A stretch of 64,000 nucleotides of DNA from Ophthalmolycus amberensis. Taxonomy: Eukaryota > Chordata > Actinopteri > Perciformes > Zoarcidae. The DNA is taken from NCBI GenBank assembly GCA_024529925.1, contig JAFEUB010001215.1:906001-970000 (forward strand), given 5' to 3'. Under the pieces are notes generated by a model, which was given only the letters and a program-made list of their open reading frames with translations, did no database searches and was not told where the DNA came from. A program made the translations under genes and the position numbers. This document shows positions 38,114-51,949 of this stretch, piece after piece (positions within the stretch are counted from its first letter, which is position 1; the number at the start of each line of letters is the position of its first letter).

Positions 38114-41100
38114 AAGCCTCTGCAGTAGACATAACCACAGGAGTACGCACACACATCCACGTGCATGTGAACCATTAACATACAGGGAAAGTGCCCCATC
38201 AAAACACAGCTGCCATTAGTCACTTCCATTTCCTGCACCCGACAGAGTGTTGCTTTCGCATTTACATATATTCTATGATTCACAACTTGCATGGCATCAC
38301 TGAAAGTCCACATGTGAAAGAGGAAGCGGACCCAACATACTGATAAATACGGGTCAATAAGTCTTGAACCGCAGTCAAATATGAGCCTGGATTGAATGTG
38401 GGAATAATATTACATCACAGAGAGCTTTCCTGCTAATTGAAAGACCCATTCACAAATAGACGATTGGTTTCCTGAGCCACTGATAGATTGCTGCCTCCCC
38501 TTGTCCGTCTCCTCTATGAAGTGGGCATGCAGCCGATCGATGCAGCGACTAATGAGTTATTCACATGCATGTGCTCATTACTGATGGATTGGGATTGGGG
38601 GGAAAAAGGGGAGGGGGGGGTGCCTAACAAGCAAGGCCATGGAGGAACACCCTTTTCTTATAGGTTTCATAAAGCATCGTCAACCCCACGACACAGATGC
38701 ACCATCGCTCCCATCAGAGTCATTAGCGCTACAGAGGCCATCGATATTCACGGCAGCCCGCATTAATCATCGCTGAACATTAACGTCTTGTTGTGAGATG
38801 GTGGAGGAGCCACCTACGGTTACCGTCTCTGCGTAAGTACCACCTTTTTTACGGCGGGCTAATGCTTCACTCAGAACCATCTGTAAAACGACCTGCTGCA
38901 GGCAGAGGGACGGTCTGAGGAAGAGTCGGGTAATAGTTGTTGATGCGGGTTACAACTCTGAAGTCGGTCTCCAGGGCTTTTTGAAATAATGAATGCCCGT
39001 ACAACTAATACTTGCCAAAAGCATGAATAATTGCCAATTTACTCAGTGGTAATTATGCACTGGCCAAATTGATAGAGCATCTGTGCCAACTGTTGTATTT
39101 AACCAGGGGAGAGTTGACATGGAGGACATGGAACATGATGAATTCAACTTTAGTGAGTTTTAAGTGCAAGAGCGTTTAGTAAAGAACTCATAAACATGCA
39201 GCAAAATCCACGTGATGGTCTCTCATTAATGCACCTTTAGTACCATATTTTATTTACTCGTTACTGTTTTTCAGAGTTTGACTCTTTGCAGCAATTAATG
39301 AATTGTGTCTTTTCAGAGAGCAGATAACAAAATTGAGCAATTTAGTCACAATAATTATAAGCAAACATATTTTAGAGGGATAGCAGATAACAGCATGACA
39401 AAAGACTCTTAGACACAAAACAAAACATAGAAATAAAGTTTGGTTTTAGATTGCTGGCACGTCGAAATGAATGTGTTTCTGTTGATCCAGTTAGTGACGT
39501 GCTCACTGGCCACAATACATCCAAACAAAGAGGGAAATAAAAGATAACTGCCATTGTGCACCCTTTTAATGTTAAAATACTTTCATGACAATTGTATTTT
39601 TGTCAGCTACAAACAAATGTGCCTCGACTAATTCAAGGTGACGGACCTGTTAACTCTCGTCTGTCTAACGTGGTTCTTTCTTGGCTCAGTTTAAGTTTCT
39701 ATTTGTTAATTCTATGACATTATCTAGAGCACATGCTCAGCACTCAAGCAGCACGTGTTCATGGCAGCTGTACAGTCGTGCATCTCAAAATAAGGACCCA
39801 CCTTAAAGTAGCTGTATTTAACAATCTGAACATTAATATGGCATAAATATTCTTTTCTTCTCCGAGCTTTGTTGACATCGTGCACGTGCTTTTCGTGCAT
39901 GTGAGTTTGTGTAAGTGTGGCCCTCTGGGTAGCTCAGGGCCGCTGCTCTGCAAGGCTCTCAGACGTTTGTTTCAGTTAATAAATCAGATTAGAGGCACTC
40001 CAACATTAAATTGAGATATTAAATTGCATGACCAGTTTCCGCCAAAGTGAGTTCTGAATCTAATTTAAATATATCTATAAACTAACCTCAATGACTGACT
40101 AAAACGTTTCAGTATCAATGTATACCATTTATACTTTTAATGGAAGTACATTTGATTCATTTTCCATGATCATGTGATTCAATTAAATTGATCTTTTGGG
40201 GTTGGATTGGTTCTTTGTAGGATCGGTTTGTATTTTATTTAGTTGTTTTTTTGTATTGTATTTTTATTCTGGATCTGACATACCAGAGATGACAAAAAAA
40301 ATAAAAGAAATCGGAGAAAAAGAACAGTTTTATTTCCCTCAAAAGATTATCAGCATCTGGTGGAAAACCGGATAACAACTAACTTTTACCGGCTCCTCTT
40401 CAATCCTCCTCAATGTATAACTATTCCTCGGTTATTGGTATTCTTTATCGCTCAATGTTGTGAGTCATCTGAACTACATTTCAGCATCACAGTCCTTTGC
40501 TGCGCTCCAGAGAGCATTGTGTACTTTAGCAATGCGGCAGCAAAAAGGGGTGTATGACCTAAATAAATTGTCTCTTTCATCATGACGGGGTGGCCTTATT
40601 CTTTGATGTAATGACGCTGGGTGGACAGAGGGATGGATTTTTATTAGATGGGGGGGCCGAGGCTCATGAGGGCCATTCAACGAAGGAACACATCGGGGCA
40701 GATAAAGCAATGCACCTCTCGCTCTTATGTTTCAAATGACTGCTCATACCTGAGCAAACTGCGAGCATATAGACACACACGACACTCGTCCGTTTGGTCC
40801 CTTGCTCAGGTTTTCATGCTCATCAAGCTTCAGGAGAAAAGATGTCTTTGTATGCGTCTCCCTGCCGTCTGTCAGAGCTATTTACACCGGGATTTTTTTT
40901 AACTTGCTCTCAAAATGAACACACAAATAGCTGTGGTGCACCATCGATCATCCTCCCAACCCCCCCCCCGGTATGTGTGGATGGCGGCTCTGTGTGACTC
41001 CACACACTGTGGAGCAGCATGCGGCTCGCAGTGAGGTTACACAACACAACCATATTGCTTCAGTTCATTACACGCTTCCCTGGAAACTAGAATAACAATA

Positions 41101-43561
41101 ACCAAAGGCCTGTGTTTGATCTTCATTGTCTTTGTGATAGATTCCCTTTTCTCTTTCTGTCCTCCTCTCTGTTGGTAAGTCTCCTGTTTCCTCTCATCTC
41201 CAGATAAGACAAATCAAACCAGTTCAGTCGCGATAACGGCGAAACTGAATGGCCGTTTCATATCGATGATAATTGTGTTTTACATAAATTATCTATCCAG
41301 ATTATTTGCAATTGAAATGAAGGGAATGGGGTCGTTAACAGTCTGGCAATCTGCTCTCCTTCATAATGTACGCATCTAAAATGATGTTTCTACTGAATGA
41401 AAGCTGTTCATCTGTGAAATAAAAGAAACTGAGTGACCTATTAAATCGTATTATGTTAATGGTGGAATTAGCAGCAGGCTGTGGAATACCATCACATTTA
41501 TTATTGTCCCAATAACAAATTATTCGCCATGTTAATACATTTTTTCTCTCACTGGGGAATGAAAAGCCACCGCATACTGGAGTTTTGTGAGGGCCTTCTG
41601 CTGAATATGTTGAGATCAGTAAAGAAAAATGTCTTAAAATAAATGAATATGACTAAAAGTCTTATTTATGTACTCTCTGCGCGACTCGCTGTAGAGATCT
41701 GTACCATGTGTAAGTCTCTTCTGTCAAAGCAGACGGCTTCCCTCGGCCCTCTGAAGTGGGTCCAAAAGAACACGGGCGATAATGAGGGCCTGGCTCCTCG
41801 CTCCTAGTCCCGCAGGCCATTAGTGGAAGTCTTCGCTGCGTCTCCATTTTTAAGAAATTACTATTTCTGTCTCCATGGGCTTTCGCTTTGGAGCCGGGAG
41901 ACGCTCGCCGCCCAGTCCGCCCCGCGGGCTTAGAAAGGGAGGCTGTGAAGGTTGAGCAGGTGCCCGTCACGGGCGGAGGATTAGCGAGGTGAACCTGATG
42001 GAAATCAAGAGGGAACGGAGGTAATGAGGGGGGATTCAATCAAAGGAGTGGGACCGCTCTTAGAACAAAGAGGTCTAAAGCCCACAGCAGGCAGGACACA
42101 GAGAGAGACACTTTGATACAACTCAACCAAAGCCACATCAGTGTGTGATTCAGGTGAGCAGCCAAACGAATGGACACCTTTATTCTAAAGGTAAGATTCA
42201 GCAACACACGTTTTCTTCAACATTAAACCATCATGTTGTCCCCCCCCTCCACAAACCAGTGTTTTTACTCATCACTCATACAGCTGGTTGATTTCTTGCC
42301 ATTTCCCTCGCTCGCGTAGTGTATTTTCATAGTTCAATAGTCCAAATTGGATATTGTTTATGATGCATGATATTGAAAGCAGACAGACTCCTGAGGGACC
42401 GGTGACTGACTGAACAAGCTCACAATCAGATCCAAGTGATTTGTGTTGATGCTCGGAGGCATGTAGCTCCCCAGGCACAACAAAGGGACATTCATTCTAT
42501 ATTTATGCCACCACTGAAGTGTCAGAAATATTGATGACCCTCGGCAGAAATTAGCCTGCTTGTCAAAATAGAATAGTGCAAATGCAGGTATTGTTTTTTT
42601 TTGTTTTTTTTCATCCCGCTTGCAGTCTTTGCAGCACTCATCAAGGAACCAGAAATTGTGAGCGAACAAGCACAAAGCCCCGGCGCGCCAGATCATTGTC
42701 AGTCTAAATTTAAACGAAACACATCTGTCATTTTGTGCCACTAATGCACAAAAAACGCTCCAAGGTTATGAAAGTCACTTGCTTGATTGAAGTGAGACAA
42801 CTTGTTTTCTGTTATTGCCATTAGGGAATTTTTTTTGTATCTGTCACTAAATAGAAATGTGGAAATAAAAGAGCGCAAATTGACGTTTTTTAACCGTGAT
42901 CAGGGCAGAGAGGCAAATCGTTCAGGGGCTGGCAACACCCTCTTCTGTTTGTTTACTTTGCTAACCGAGTTAGGAAACTCTAATCCAGAATCACTTTTCA
43001 CAGGCCCAGACTTGTAAGTAACAGATGAAAGCATTGATTCCCGTCTTGGATCGATTCCTTTATTTCCTTGACTCAAAGTTTGCCATCAAACTCTTAACCG
43101 CAAACAGCCCGGCCGGGCAGAGAAAACCATCAAAAAACAACAACGAGAAACATCGGCGCCCGCAGAAGACAATGGCAATTGATCAGGCATTCGGCAGGAG
43201 AGGTGGCATCTCTCCTATCAGATTCATTAGTTTTCCGGCCGCTCTGACATTTCCATTTGCACACTCCAATTGACAAAATAAAATACCCGTTCGGCTCTCA
43301 TCCCTCAGCTCCACGCCGGGTAATCACTCCTCCACTGCACCACCGTCCCCCTCTGCTCCTCCTTCCCTCCGTCCCTGAGAGTGCAGCCTCATCACGACGG
43401 AATATGAAACATAAACAGAACGCACGCCGTTTTTTTTTGCAGAAGAGTATGCATGCCACTGAGCATTCCTTCAATCATGGGGTCACTTGTACAAATCACC
43501 TCAGGGAAGGGCACACTTCACCTTTTCATTTCCCTCCCATCACCAGCTCTCACGTCTCTCT

Positions 43562-43577
43562 CCCCCCCCCCCCCCCC
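43562..43577 (+). repeat. C16 homopolymer within a CT-rich tract
   Basis: Sixteen consecutive C followed by (TC)n, part of a longer pyrimidine-rich segment. Confidence 0.85.
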
Positions 43578-45784
43578 TCTCTCTCTCCCTCCGTGGGCCT
43601 CTCTTGCTCATCCTGCATACCTAAACAACTCCTCCGAAGTGCTGCCATCTCCTACAATCAGCATCAGCATCTCCCTGCCAGGCTATTGACTGGCCACACA
43701 CTCGCGGGGAGTCTCTCAGCCATCCATTTCATTTAGACACAACTTTTTGACTCCTCCGCATTAGGGGTCAAACAGGTTCTTTTCAAAAGAGACTGGAAAT
43801 GGAGGTAAATTATACAAATTGAGTGGCGGGAGGGATGGGAGTGAGGCTGAGCCTCTGCGGCTCTGTGAACCCAGACAACCTCGGGTTTTCTTAATGATGT
43901 CTTTGCAAAGCCAGATGGAGACACATTGGATGATTATGCTGCGGATCGGGCAGAGATCTCCCGGTCTTGCTTTTTCTTTCCACACCCCTCCATCGCCGCC
44001 ACATCCTCCCAAACATCCATCACGCTCCCCTCCATTCTGCTCTGTCCCCTCCTTTCCGTCTTTGCACATTCCACTATACATTCCTCCTCTCCTTCCTCCT
44101 CTCCCTCTCTATACATTTATCTTCCCGCTCGCAGACTTTCTCACCCATTTGGAGCGGTGGCAACACGCGGAGAGACTTTGGTCAAATCTGATGATGCTCC
44201 TTTCCAACCGTGGCACTTAATCAATTGAAATCGTATTTTGGGGATGAGCAGAGAGGAAGTTGTTTTTCTCATGAGCTGCTCTATAATAGAATAAAACAGA
44301 CTGAAGGCCAGGTCCCTCATCACCGGGGACTCCACAGAGTGAGGGGTGATGGAGTTGTTTGAAGATGGATTTTGAACAGCGCCTACGCCGGCTGGCAGGC
44401 CGCGCTCAACTCTAACTCACTTGAAATTTGGTAATAACATATAAAAATGTCAATTAAAAATGGAAATTAGAATGAAAACAAGCCAATATTGCTTTGAAGC
44501 GGGGCTGATTTGCATAAAGTGTGTTTAGGGAAATTGAAAGGTTTGTCTTTTTCATGTGGGTAACAGTAATCAGCAACAGTAAAATACCGTTTGACTTTCG
44601 AGGGCTATTTATTTTTGTTTTAAACATATGTCCATATGCACATTCAATTACAATTTTATTTTTCCATTTAAGCAGGTTAAAGTCCCAATAAGACTCATAT
44701 CTCTTATTTAAGAGAGCTGTTCAAGAGCAGCATACAAATATAAACAGCACCAACAGACCGAGACAACCATCACCCGTTCCAAAAGAGTATCTAGTTATAC
44801 GAGCCTAACAATGTGCAGGTCAGAGGCAACAGTGAAGCACGTTGACATCCAGAGCAACATATGCTGTAAGTGTCCTCTAGTTGAATGCCTCTACCAGCAG
44901 AATGACAGCCTTTATCAGACTGTCTTTCACCGTCTTTGCACAAATAAAACAATCTTCTCATCTGACAACTCTGTGGTTCAGGTTTGGTTCGATTAAAGCA
45001 CAAAAACAACTTGGTCAACATCATGGTTTGGGTAAGAAATTATAGGGTATTTGCTGTACAACTGAAATAATAACCACCTGGTTAACTCAAAGAGAACAAC
45101 TGTGCATGGTGACGGTTAAAAGAATCCAACGTCGACTGTCACAATCTGACATTTTGTTCAGGCATCCAGCCACATTGTGGCTCTACGAGGTCAAGCTATT
45201 TCCTTCTTTTCTCACAACACACAATCAGAGGGCTTTGTCGCCACAATGTATCATTTTGGTCATTTGCTGAAAAAAAGATGGCAAGCTGTCGGTTTTTCTT
45301 GGAAGAATCATCTCAATAATAATAAAATAAGACACATTTAACATTGGGTGTCAGCATCTTCATGTCAGTAGTATCTCCATATAAATAAAGATTGTTGCAC
45401 TAATTGCCCATTGATACAACACAATATTGATCCAACCCACACACAGGTCATTAGAGCTCGACATGTTGCTGTCTGAAACGTGCAGTCGGTCTGGTGAGCT
45501 CCTGACACTTAAGATAAAGAAAAGATAAATATAAAATAACTTCTTAATAAACATGTTGAACTTAAAGGAATATAGTTAATTTTATTTCAAACAGAAAAGT
45601 TTTCAAAGAGCACACATGCCCTTTAGCATTACGTACAATTTGATTCCTTCAATATAAAAGACAATAGCCGAAGAAATAGCCAAGAGTCCATGTTTCACTG
45701 ACTCCAGAGGTAAGAAGAAGACCGCAGGACATGAGCTCTGCTTCAGATCCTCCATCTGACACAATTATTATCAGTATTTTCACT

Positions 45785-46125
45785 AATGCATTTGCAGTAC
45801 CTATAAGCAATATTTGAATGTTGTAGTTGGTGGCCGTGGAGCAATTGTTTAAATTCGATTAGGTATTTTAAGGAATAAAACTAATTTGTATTTTATAGGC
45901 TTACATTTGGTTTCGTGTGTAAAATATCATTCTGCAAAGTAACTAGTTACTATAGCAGCAAAATAATGCAGTGAGTCAAAAGTACAATATTTGACTATTT
46001 TTGTACAATAAGCATCGCAGTAAGCAAAGTAATAGCAGTGAAATTAGCACTGAAGTAAAGTACAAGGACTTCAAAATGGTTCTAAAGTGCAGTATTTCAT
46101 TAAATGTACTTTTGCAACTTTTGGA
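45785..46125 (-). mobile_element. Reverse-oriented teleost interspersed repeat, long degenerate copy
   Basis: Read on the + strand, the phrases ATGTTGTAGTTGGTGGCCGT, CTGCAAAGTAACTAGTTACT, AAAAGTACAATATTTGACTA, AAGTAAAGTACAAGGACTTC and TAAATGTACTTTT occur in the order expected for the reverse complement of the family at 19692-19855. This is the most complete of the three copies. No coding capacity; family name not assigned. Confidence 0.7.
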
Positions 46126-47539
46126 ACATTTACTTTTGTAAATGTACTGTCTGTTAAAATTGACATTGGCACATGATTTTTCGGAAAAGCTACGTTTTCA
46201 AAGCATCTGCAAAATGTTAAAAACGTTATCTTTCAATGTCAAATTTAATTTGTTTCCCAACAATGCAACTCAAAGCACCTTGGATACAGTTAGGGAACAA
46301 TAATGTTTGGTGGAATATCGAGTCATTAAACAGCGTGCTTGTACTTTTTCAGGACACAAACATCTGTCCCAGCATGTTGGCTTTAAGGTGATACTCCTTC
46401 CACTGGCCTCAGAAACAGCGCTGCACCCCGAGCACTGACACTGCTCCTAAATAGTCTGGATGGGTCAAAAAGCAGAGGACGGACTTCCTCATGGATTAAT
46501 AACCATAATATGACTTGCATAAAAGACATGCAATCATGCACGTAAGCCATGCACAGGAAGCTATGCACACACACACACAGAGACTGATGTGGGTTTGACT
46601 GATGGTGATGATGATGACATGGCATTTGGCAGGTCATGCACACAGATGGTGGACACCTATCGATTTCACTGGCTGCTGCTGGCACGTTAGATTTGGAGCC
46701 GAAGCCTGACATTCGTGCTGCGTCCTCAGGAATCGCAAGTTCAGAGGGAAGGGGGGGGGGGCTGGCCTCACAAATTAACAGAGCAGATGCTCTCACCTCC
46801 CCCATCCCTGACAGCCAACCACACGATGACCAAGAATGACTGCAGAGAAAAGTTGGTTTAAGTTTGGACTCGACCGACGGCGCGACAAAGACTAATCTAT
46901 AATTGTGTGAATCAGCCAACTCCTTCATCTCGATAAAGCTCCTTTTGAATTATGGGTCTCAATTTAGCAGCACTCGCTCAAAGCAGGGATCTTCCAGGCT
47001 GCCAGACACCCACCTAATAAACACCGAGCCATTTTACTGTTCTCACACTGTCATTTAATGCGTCAGAATAAGGTAAATAAATATGTGCATGACATTAACC
47101 CCAAAGGATGTGAGCCTTTGTTTTATTGATATAATGCCACAGAGGGAGTGTTTATAGCGCCTGCCTTCTGTGCATGGAGTAAACAGAGAATAGGCCTGGC
47201 TATGATTGGAATAGCGATGACATTTGTCGTATTGATTTTGGCAGGGGTTGCTATAGGACGGGCTAAGGCACCGGCTTGTATGTGTCTCGTCATGTGGCAC
47301 TGAAGTTTGTGACTTGGCCTTTTCTTGAAACATAAACATTCCTTCGACAGAAATAGCCATAATGCCCGAGTGAGGGTGGGCAGTAACAGACAACAAGTGT
47401 GGCTCGGGAGAAAGCTTTCTTCAAAAGTTCCAGCCAACTATACATGGTGACAGAGGGAGACACAGTACAGTTACAGTATATGTTATGTTTTGCTCAGAAC
47501 TTATCACTTCCATTTGCAAAGCACATGGTCTACTATCTC
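46126..47539. other. Non-coding stretch
   Basis: Holds a short CA run at about 46566-46579 and G11 at 46751-46761. The minus-strand open stretch at 46383-46928 (181 codons) has no domain, signal or family match and is probably chance. Confidence 0.5.
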
Positions 47540-47830
47540 TATTATCCCTCATCTATCCATCCTTCTGTCATATATCCATCCAGCAACCCTCCAAGTATCC
47601 ACCCATACATCCACCCTCATTTTTACCCATCCATTGAATATTTAATATCCATCCAGCCAACCAAATCCCGTCTATCCATCTATTTGTCCAGCGAACCTTC
47701 AAGTATGTATCCATCTATCCATCCAAGTGTTCCTCCATCCATCCATCCATCCATCCATCCATCCATTTATCTATCAGTAACCAACCATCCAAGTATCTGT
47801 CTACCCATCTACCTGTCTGTCTGTCTATCC
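47540..47830 (+). repeat. (ATCC)n tetranucleotide repeat region
   Basis: Imperfect ATCC/ATCT/GTCT units extend about 290 bp, with a perfect ATCC core at about 47733-47764. Variant units on both sides indicate an old, decayed array around a still-pure centre. Confidence 0.85.
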
Positions 47831-50800
47831 AGATGCATTGGGATCCACAAGCCATGACGACAATTTAAAGAAAATGAAAGAAACCCGCGAGGCAACCACG
47901 AAACATTTCAGTGTATATTAAGAGTCAATAAAGTCCATTCCACACGTCACTGCTCTGTGATTCTGCTGTTAGTTGTCACGGCCAGCGATGGTGCTAAAGA
48001 GACATGTTGTGCTGTGATTCAACGTCCCAATGACCCAGATAGAGGCTCTGTAAAACAGGGGAGCCTGACATTAGGCTAAATGTGATAAGATTGGAGAAAA
48101 GCATGTTCAAAGTGGAGTCTTCTGAAATAAATGTACTGTGTGAGCAAGAAAGCAAGATAGTGTGAGAGGAGGTGAGGGAGGGGGCCATTAATGGGCTTCT
48201 CAGATGACGAACTAAAGGTCCCAGGCGCTCCGCTGCTAATTCGTTTGATTCACCAGCCATGCTTAAAGCATTGTGGTTTGTTGTTTTGCTATTATTATTT
48301 CCTGTCTCATGTTGGCGTCCACTCTTTGAGGCTCCGCTTAGTGTGCTATCTGAGGCCCTATGGAGAGGGAAATCAGAGTCACAGGAAAAGAGCGTTGTTT
48401 TTCGTCCCTCCATGATGTAAAAAGAGTTCAGTAACCAGCAGCTGGGAATTAATTTTACTGTAAGATAGAAGAAAAAGTTAACGGAGATAAAGAGAGTAAA
48501 CACAGTACATGAATTGAGGCTCGGTACGATGGCAGCGGTCAAATGGCGACAAAAATGATCAAAAGAAGAAAGAGAGAGAGAGAGAGAGGTAGAAAATGGA
48601 GAGAAAAGCAAAAGACTAAAACTATCATTGACCTGAAAAGCTGGAAACCTTGAAGTTCCACGTAAATGAGTTCCAAAGAATGTATTATCTCTGTCTAAAA
48701 ACAGCCTGGAACATCGACTGAGTTTGGGCTCCAGGAGACTGGGAGTGGTTAAATACTCGAGTAATCAATAATGTAATAACTTCACAGGGTGTGGAGCCAC
48801 AATGACTCCTGAAGCTCTGCCTTTACATTTGTTTCGAATGCAATATTGTGGCTGTTGGAAGGTATACACAATACAATACTGTAATTACTGTCATTACTTC
48901 TAAATATGACAATTTTCACTAAAGTTTTTCACATGCAAGAAGATTAAAAGATGTTTTAATTATGGTGCCGCTGTGCACCTTTTCCTGTATTACTGTACAA
49001 GACCTAAAAGCTGGATTTTAAGTAGATATACAATTGTATCGTCTCATAAAACTGAAGCTACAAATATCAAACCTGCATTTTTGATTTGACAATATGTCAC
49101 TTGTTTGCCGAGTTGGAGTGTGTGTGTGTGTGTGTGAAAGTTAAATGCAGTTAAATGCAGTTTCTTTTTCAATCAAAATGGACCTGAGTTGTGAAGTGTG
49201 CTGGCTGTTAAAGCAGTCAACACACCATTTTCTAAACATTTTTTTTACACTTCTGCTGACTTTGGAATTTAACTTCCATTAGCACCTGACTTGCAGAGAA
49301 AAAGAAAAATGCGTGGTTAGCTTCCCAGCACAATGACAACCCCCTCACTGACGTCCGCCCCAGAGCCCATCTTCACCAACAGGGAAATATTAGAAAAAAG
49401 GATTTCCGATGATTTGACAATCAGGTAAAGAAAATGCTGCACGTCTCCGGCTATAAAGAGTGCCTGCAAAATAAGTGATGTATGGAGCCTCGCAGGTGAT
49501 GTACCGACTGCTGTGGCGCTTTAAGCGACACAGTCATGAAACAGCTGCTGCCTCTGCGTACGTTTTCAGTATTCTGCAGGCGTGGAGTTGGGTTGAAAAC
49601 AGATGTGCCACCTGCCTGTGAAAAGGAAGTTGCAGTCAAGTTGAGAGAGAGAGGACGTGTGTGTCCTGTGTGCACAATCGTTTCACTGAGCGGTGAACTC
49701 CAAGAGTCTGGGGGAAGAAGGCAGGATAACTGCGGAACAGCTTCTATACATTCATTAAATGCAAAAACCTGAAATTAAAGATCGGTGCCTTTTCTTCCTT
49801 CATCGGTTGTGTCGGCAAAGACCCAGCATCTTGATACTTGATGAAGGGAAAAACAAAGTGATGAGAAGACTATTACAAGTTTTATTGAGTGATGTTTGCA
49901 TTATGACACAAACGCAGCGTGATGAAACGCAGATGGTGGCACGGATCAGCAGGTGACGGCACCCCTTGGAACGCCACGAGCAATTTGAATGATTGCAACT
50001 GCTTCAGAGTTGAGGAGTGGAGCAACTGTAATTAGTACCGCAAATATTTTCACAAGTTCTAATTTGTTGCATTGGAGAAAGCTACGCTCAGGCTAACAAA
50101 CAAATTAGCTGTTAGCTAATGAAACAAGCTCTTTGTTTCTTTTCTTCTTCTGTGAATTCCTTTGCAAGTTCTCCCGGCTCTGCTGCCTTTCCTGGCTTCC
50201 CAGGCAGCCATTAGTGAGTGATATTTCACCGCTGCCTCCTTTGTTTTTGCTCCCCCTGTTTTACCATCTCCCCTCCCCAAGACCGCCGCTCATCAGTCGG
50301 CTGTCTCTCGCTTATCTTCCCTAACCACCGTGCAGTCATATCAGCCTGACCTGACCATCCATCTTCCTCCATCACCATGTGTGTGTGTGTGTGTGTGCTG
50401 GACCCTGAGCTGTCTGTCTGGCGCTGTATTCTCCAGCCCGAAACAATCCATGTTTACCCTCCAACGGGCCCTGAAAACTCTCCCGCTCGCTGTCTGCGGT
50501 GGCTGAGATCTCTTGAAAGTGTTTGTTTAGTCTGTTGTAATAGCGAAACAGAGCGGGCAAGAGCATCGAGAGGTCCGCCTCGCTTTCAGCTCACAGTTTA
50601 TTGCAGCTGATGCATCTGAAGACAATCGCTGACAGCTCTGCAACCCTTTGAACCCCACATCAAGGGACGACAAAATGGTGGGCGCTGTGTGGCAATTTGG
50701 TCAGTTGAAATGAGCTGCCGCCATCAGACGTGGACACTCATGGATCACTCATCTGAAATTCAAAAAAGCTTTCTGGAAAGCCTATTTACCCACTGCCATT

Positions 50801-51324
50801 GAACCTCTATTTCAAAATAAACTATTCGGTGACTCAGCACACAGTCATTGAATATTCCCGTCCAATGGAAAGTGACCTGTGACCTGATTTCGAGGAGAGG
50901 TTTTCCAAACTGGCCCAAACTTTGCATGATGCTAAGCTGTCCCACTTATCAACTGCTGCAAAAAAAACTGCTGGATCTGAACTGTAATGGTTTCAAACCC
51001 TACCTCTCACACACACACACGATAAAATCCTTTTGGATCCCGCTGAGAAATTGTGTGCCTAAATACTGCAGGGTAAATAAACAAGTGCCTGAAGATATGT
51101 CTTTCTGGCATTTGTCAGTGGCACAGCAATCTATTTCAAACATTTACAGAGCAGAGGTGCTCTCAAACTGCGGCTAAAGCAATCATTTGCTTCAACACAC
51201 TCAGAAGGAAAAGAATTAAGATGAAATCACGATGGAAAGACGCTGTATCTTGCCGCATGTTGTTGCTCTGCAACAAATCAAGTCATTTTGGACGTAGACT
51301 GTAATCTGCAAATGTCATTTTAAA
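47831..51324. other. Non-coding stretch
   Basis: No gene recognised. Contains an (AG)n run near 48570-48588 and TG runs at 49119-49136 and 50378-50398. The minus-strand open stretch at 47994-48611 (205 codons) has no recognisable feature and its N-terminal part is a low-complexity Ser/Leu stretch made by the AG repeat. Confidence 0.5.
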
Positions 51325-51605
51325 GGATAGTAGTGCTGAAAGAATTTGTCAATCAACAGAAAATGAACCTCCATCAACTTGGATTGATTAATCACATCAA
51401 GTCTGCAATAATTTGATAAGCAAAAATTACAAACATTCTCTGCTTCAAGCATCTGAAATTTGAGGATTTGCTTCGTTTCTCAGTTTTGAATCATTGTAAA
51501 ATCAGCATCTGTAGGTTTTGGGCTTTTATTTGGGCAGAAGAAGCTATTTGAATTTGTCACCTGGCCATCTTTCACTATTCATTTTTATGTTATAGATGAT
51601 TCCAA
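51325..51605 (+). mobile_element. Diverged copy of a teleost TTAATCGA-type interspersed repeat
   Basis: The segments GATTGATTAATCAC, ATAATTTGATAAGCAAAAAT, CATTCTCTGCTTCAAGCATC and a terminal CATTTTTATGTTATAGAT follow the order of a common percomorph repeat, recalled from memory. The same family is suspected at 29185-29415. Strongly mutated and non-coding. Confidence 0.5.
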
Positions 51606-51917
51606 ACAATACATTGATTGAAAAAGAAATCAAAAAAGAAAAACCCAGCAGATCAATCAATATAAAAATAATGCTTTCTTACATCCTAACCATCGTGCTA
51701 TGTAAGAGCCTATATTTCTGTGTGCCACATGGAACCTCTCCGTATCAGACACCTACTGTATGTGGGAAAGCCTTCAGGTCGTCACTGTAACAGACCACTT
51801 GTGTTGTGAACTACATCTCATTAATTGCATACGTTACTGTGAAGACTAGTCTAGAAAATGGTTTGAGATCAAATGAATGCAAATTGTGAATTGCAAACCG
51901 CACGCACCGTCTGCTGA

Positions 51918-51949
51918 GCATGCTAGCATACTTTTAAACACTAGCATGC
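51918..51949. repeat. Perfect 9-bp inverted repeat with 14-nt spacer
   Basis: GCATGCTAG at 51918-51926 faces CTAGCATGC at 51941-51949 and could form a small hairpin. It may be a remnant of a GCTAGC/GCATGC-rich dispersed repeat. Confidence 0.7.

Larger units (their letters stand above)
35536..45784. other. Non-coding flank downstream of lrrn3
   Basis: No coding exon or RNA gene recognised over about 10 kb. It contains C16 at 38098-38113, C10 at 40960-40969 and C16 at 43562-43577, pyrimidine-rich stretches around 43300-43600 and 43970-44130, and otherwise unique A/T-rich sequence. It could contain conserved regulatory elements, but one sequence alone cannot show that. Confidence 0.5.

Noticed and set aside
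46383..46928. 181-codon minus-strand open frame
   Set aside because: His-rich patch from a CAT-type repeat and no recognisable domain.
47994..48611. 205-codon minus-strand open frame
   Set aside because: The N-terminal part comes from an AG/TC repeat and the remainder resembles no known protein.
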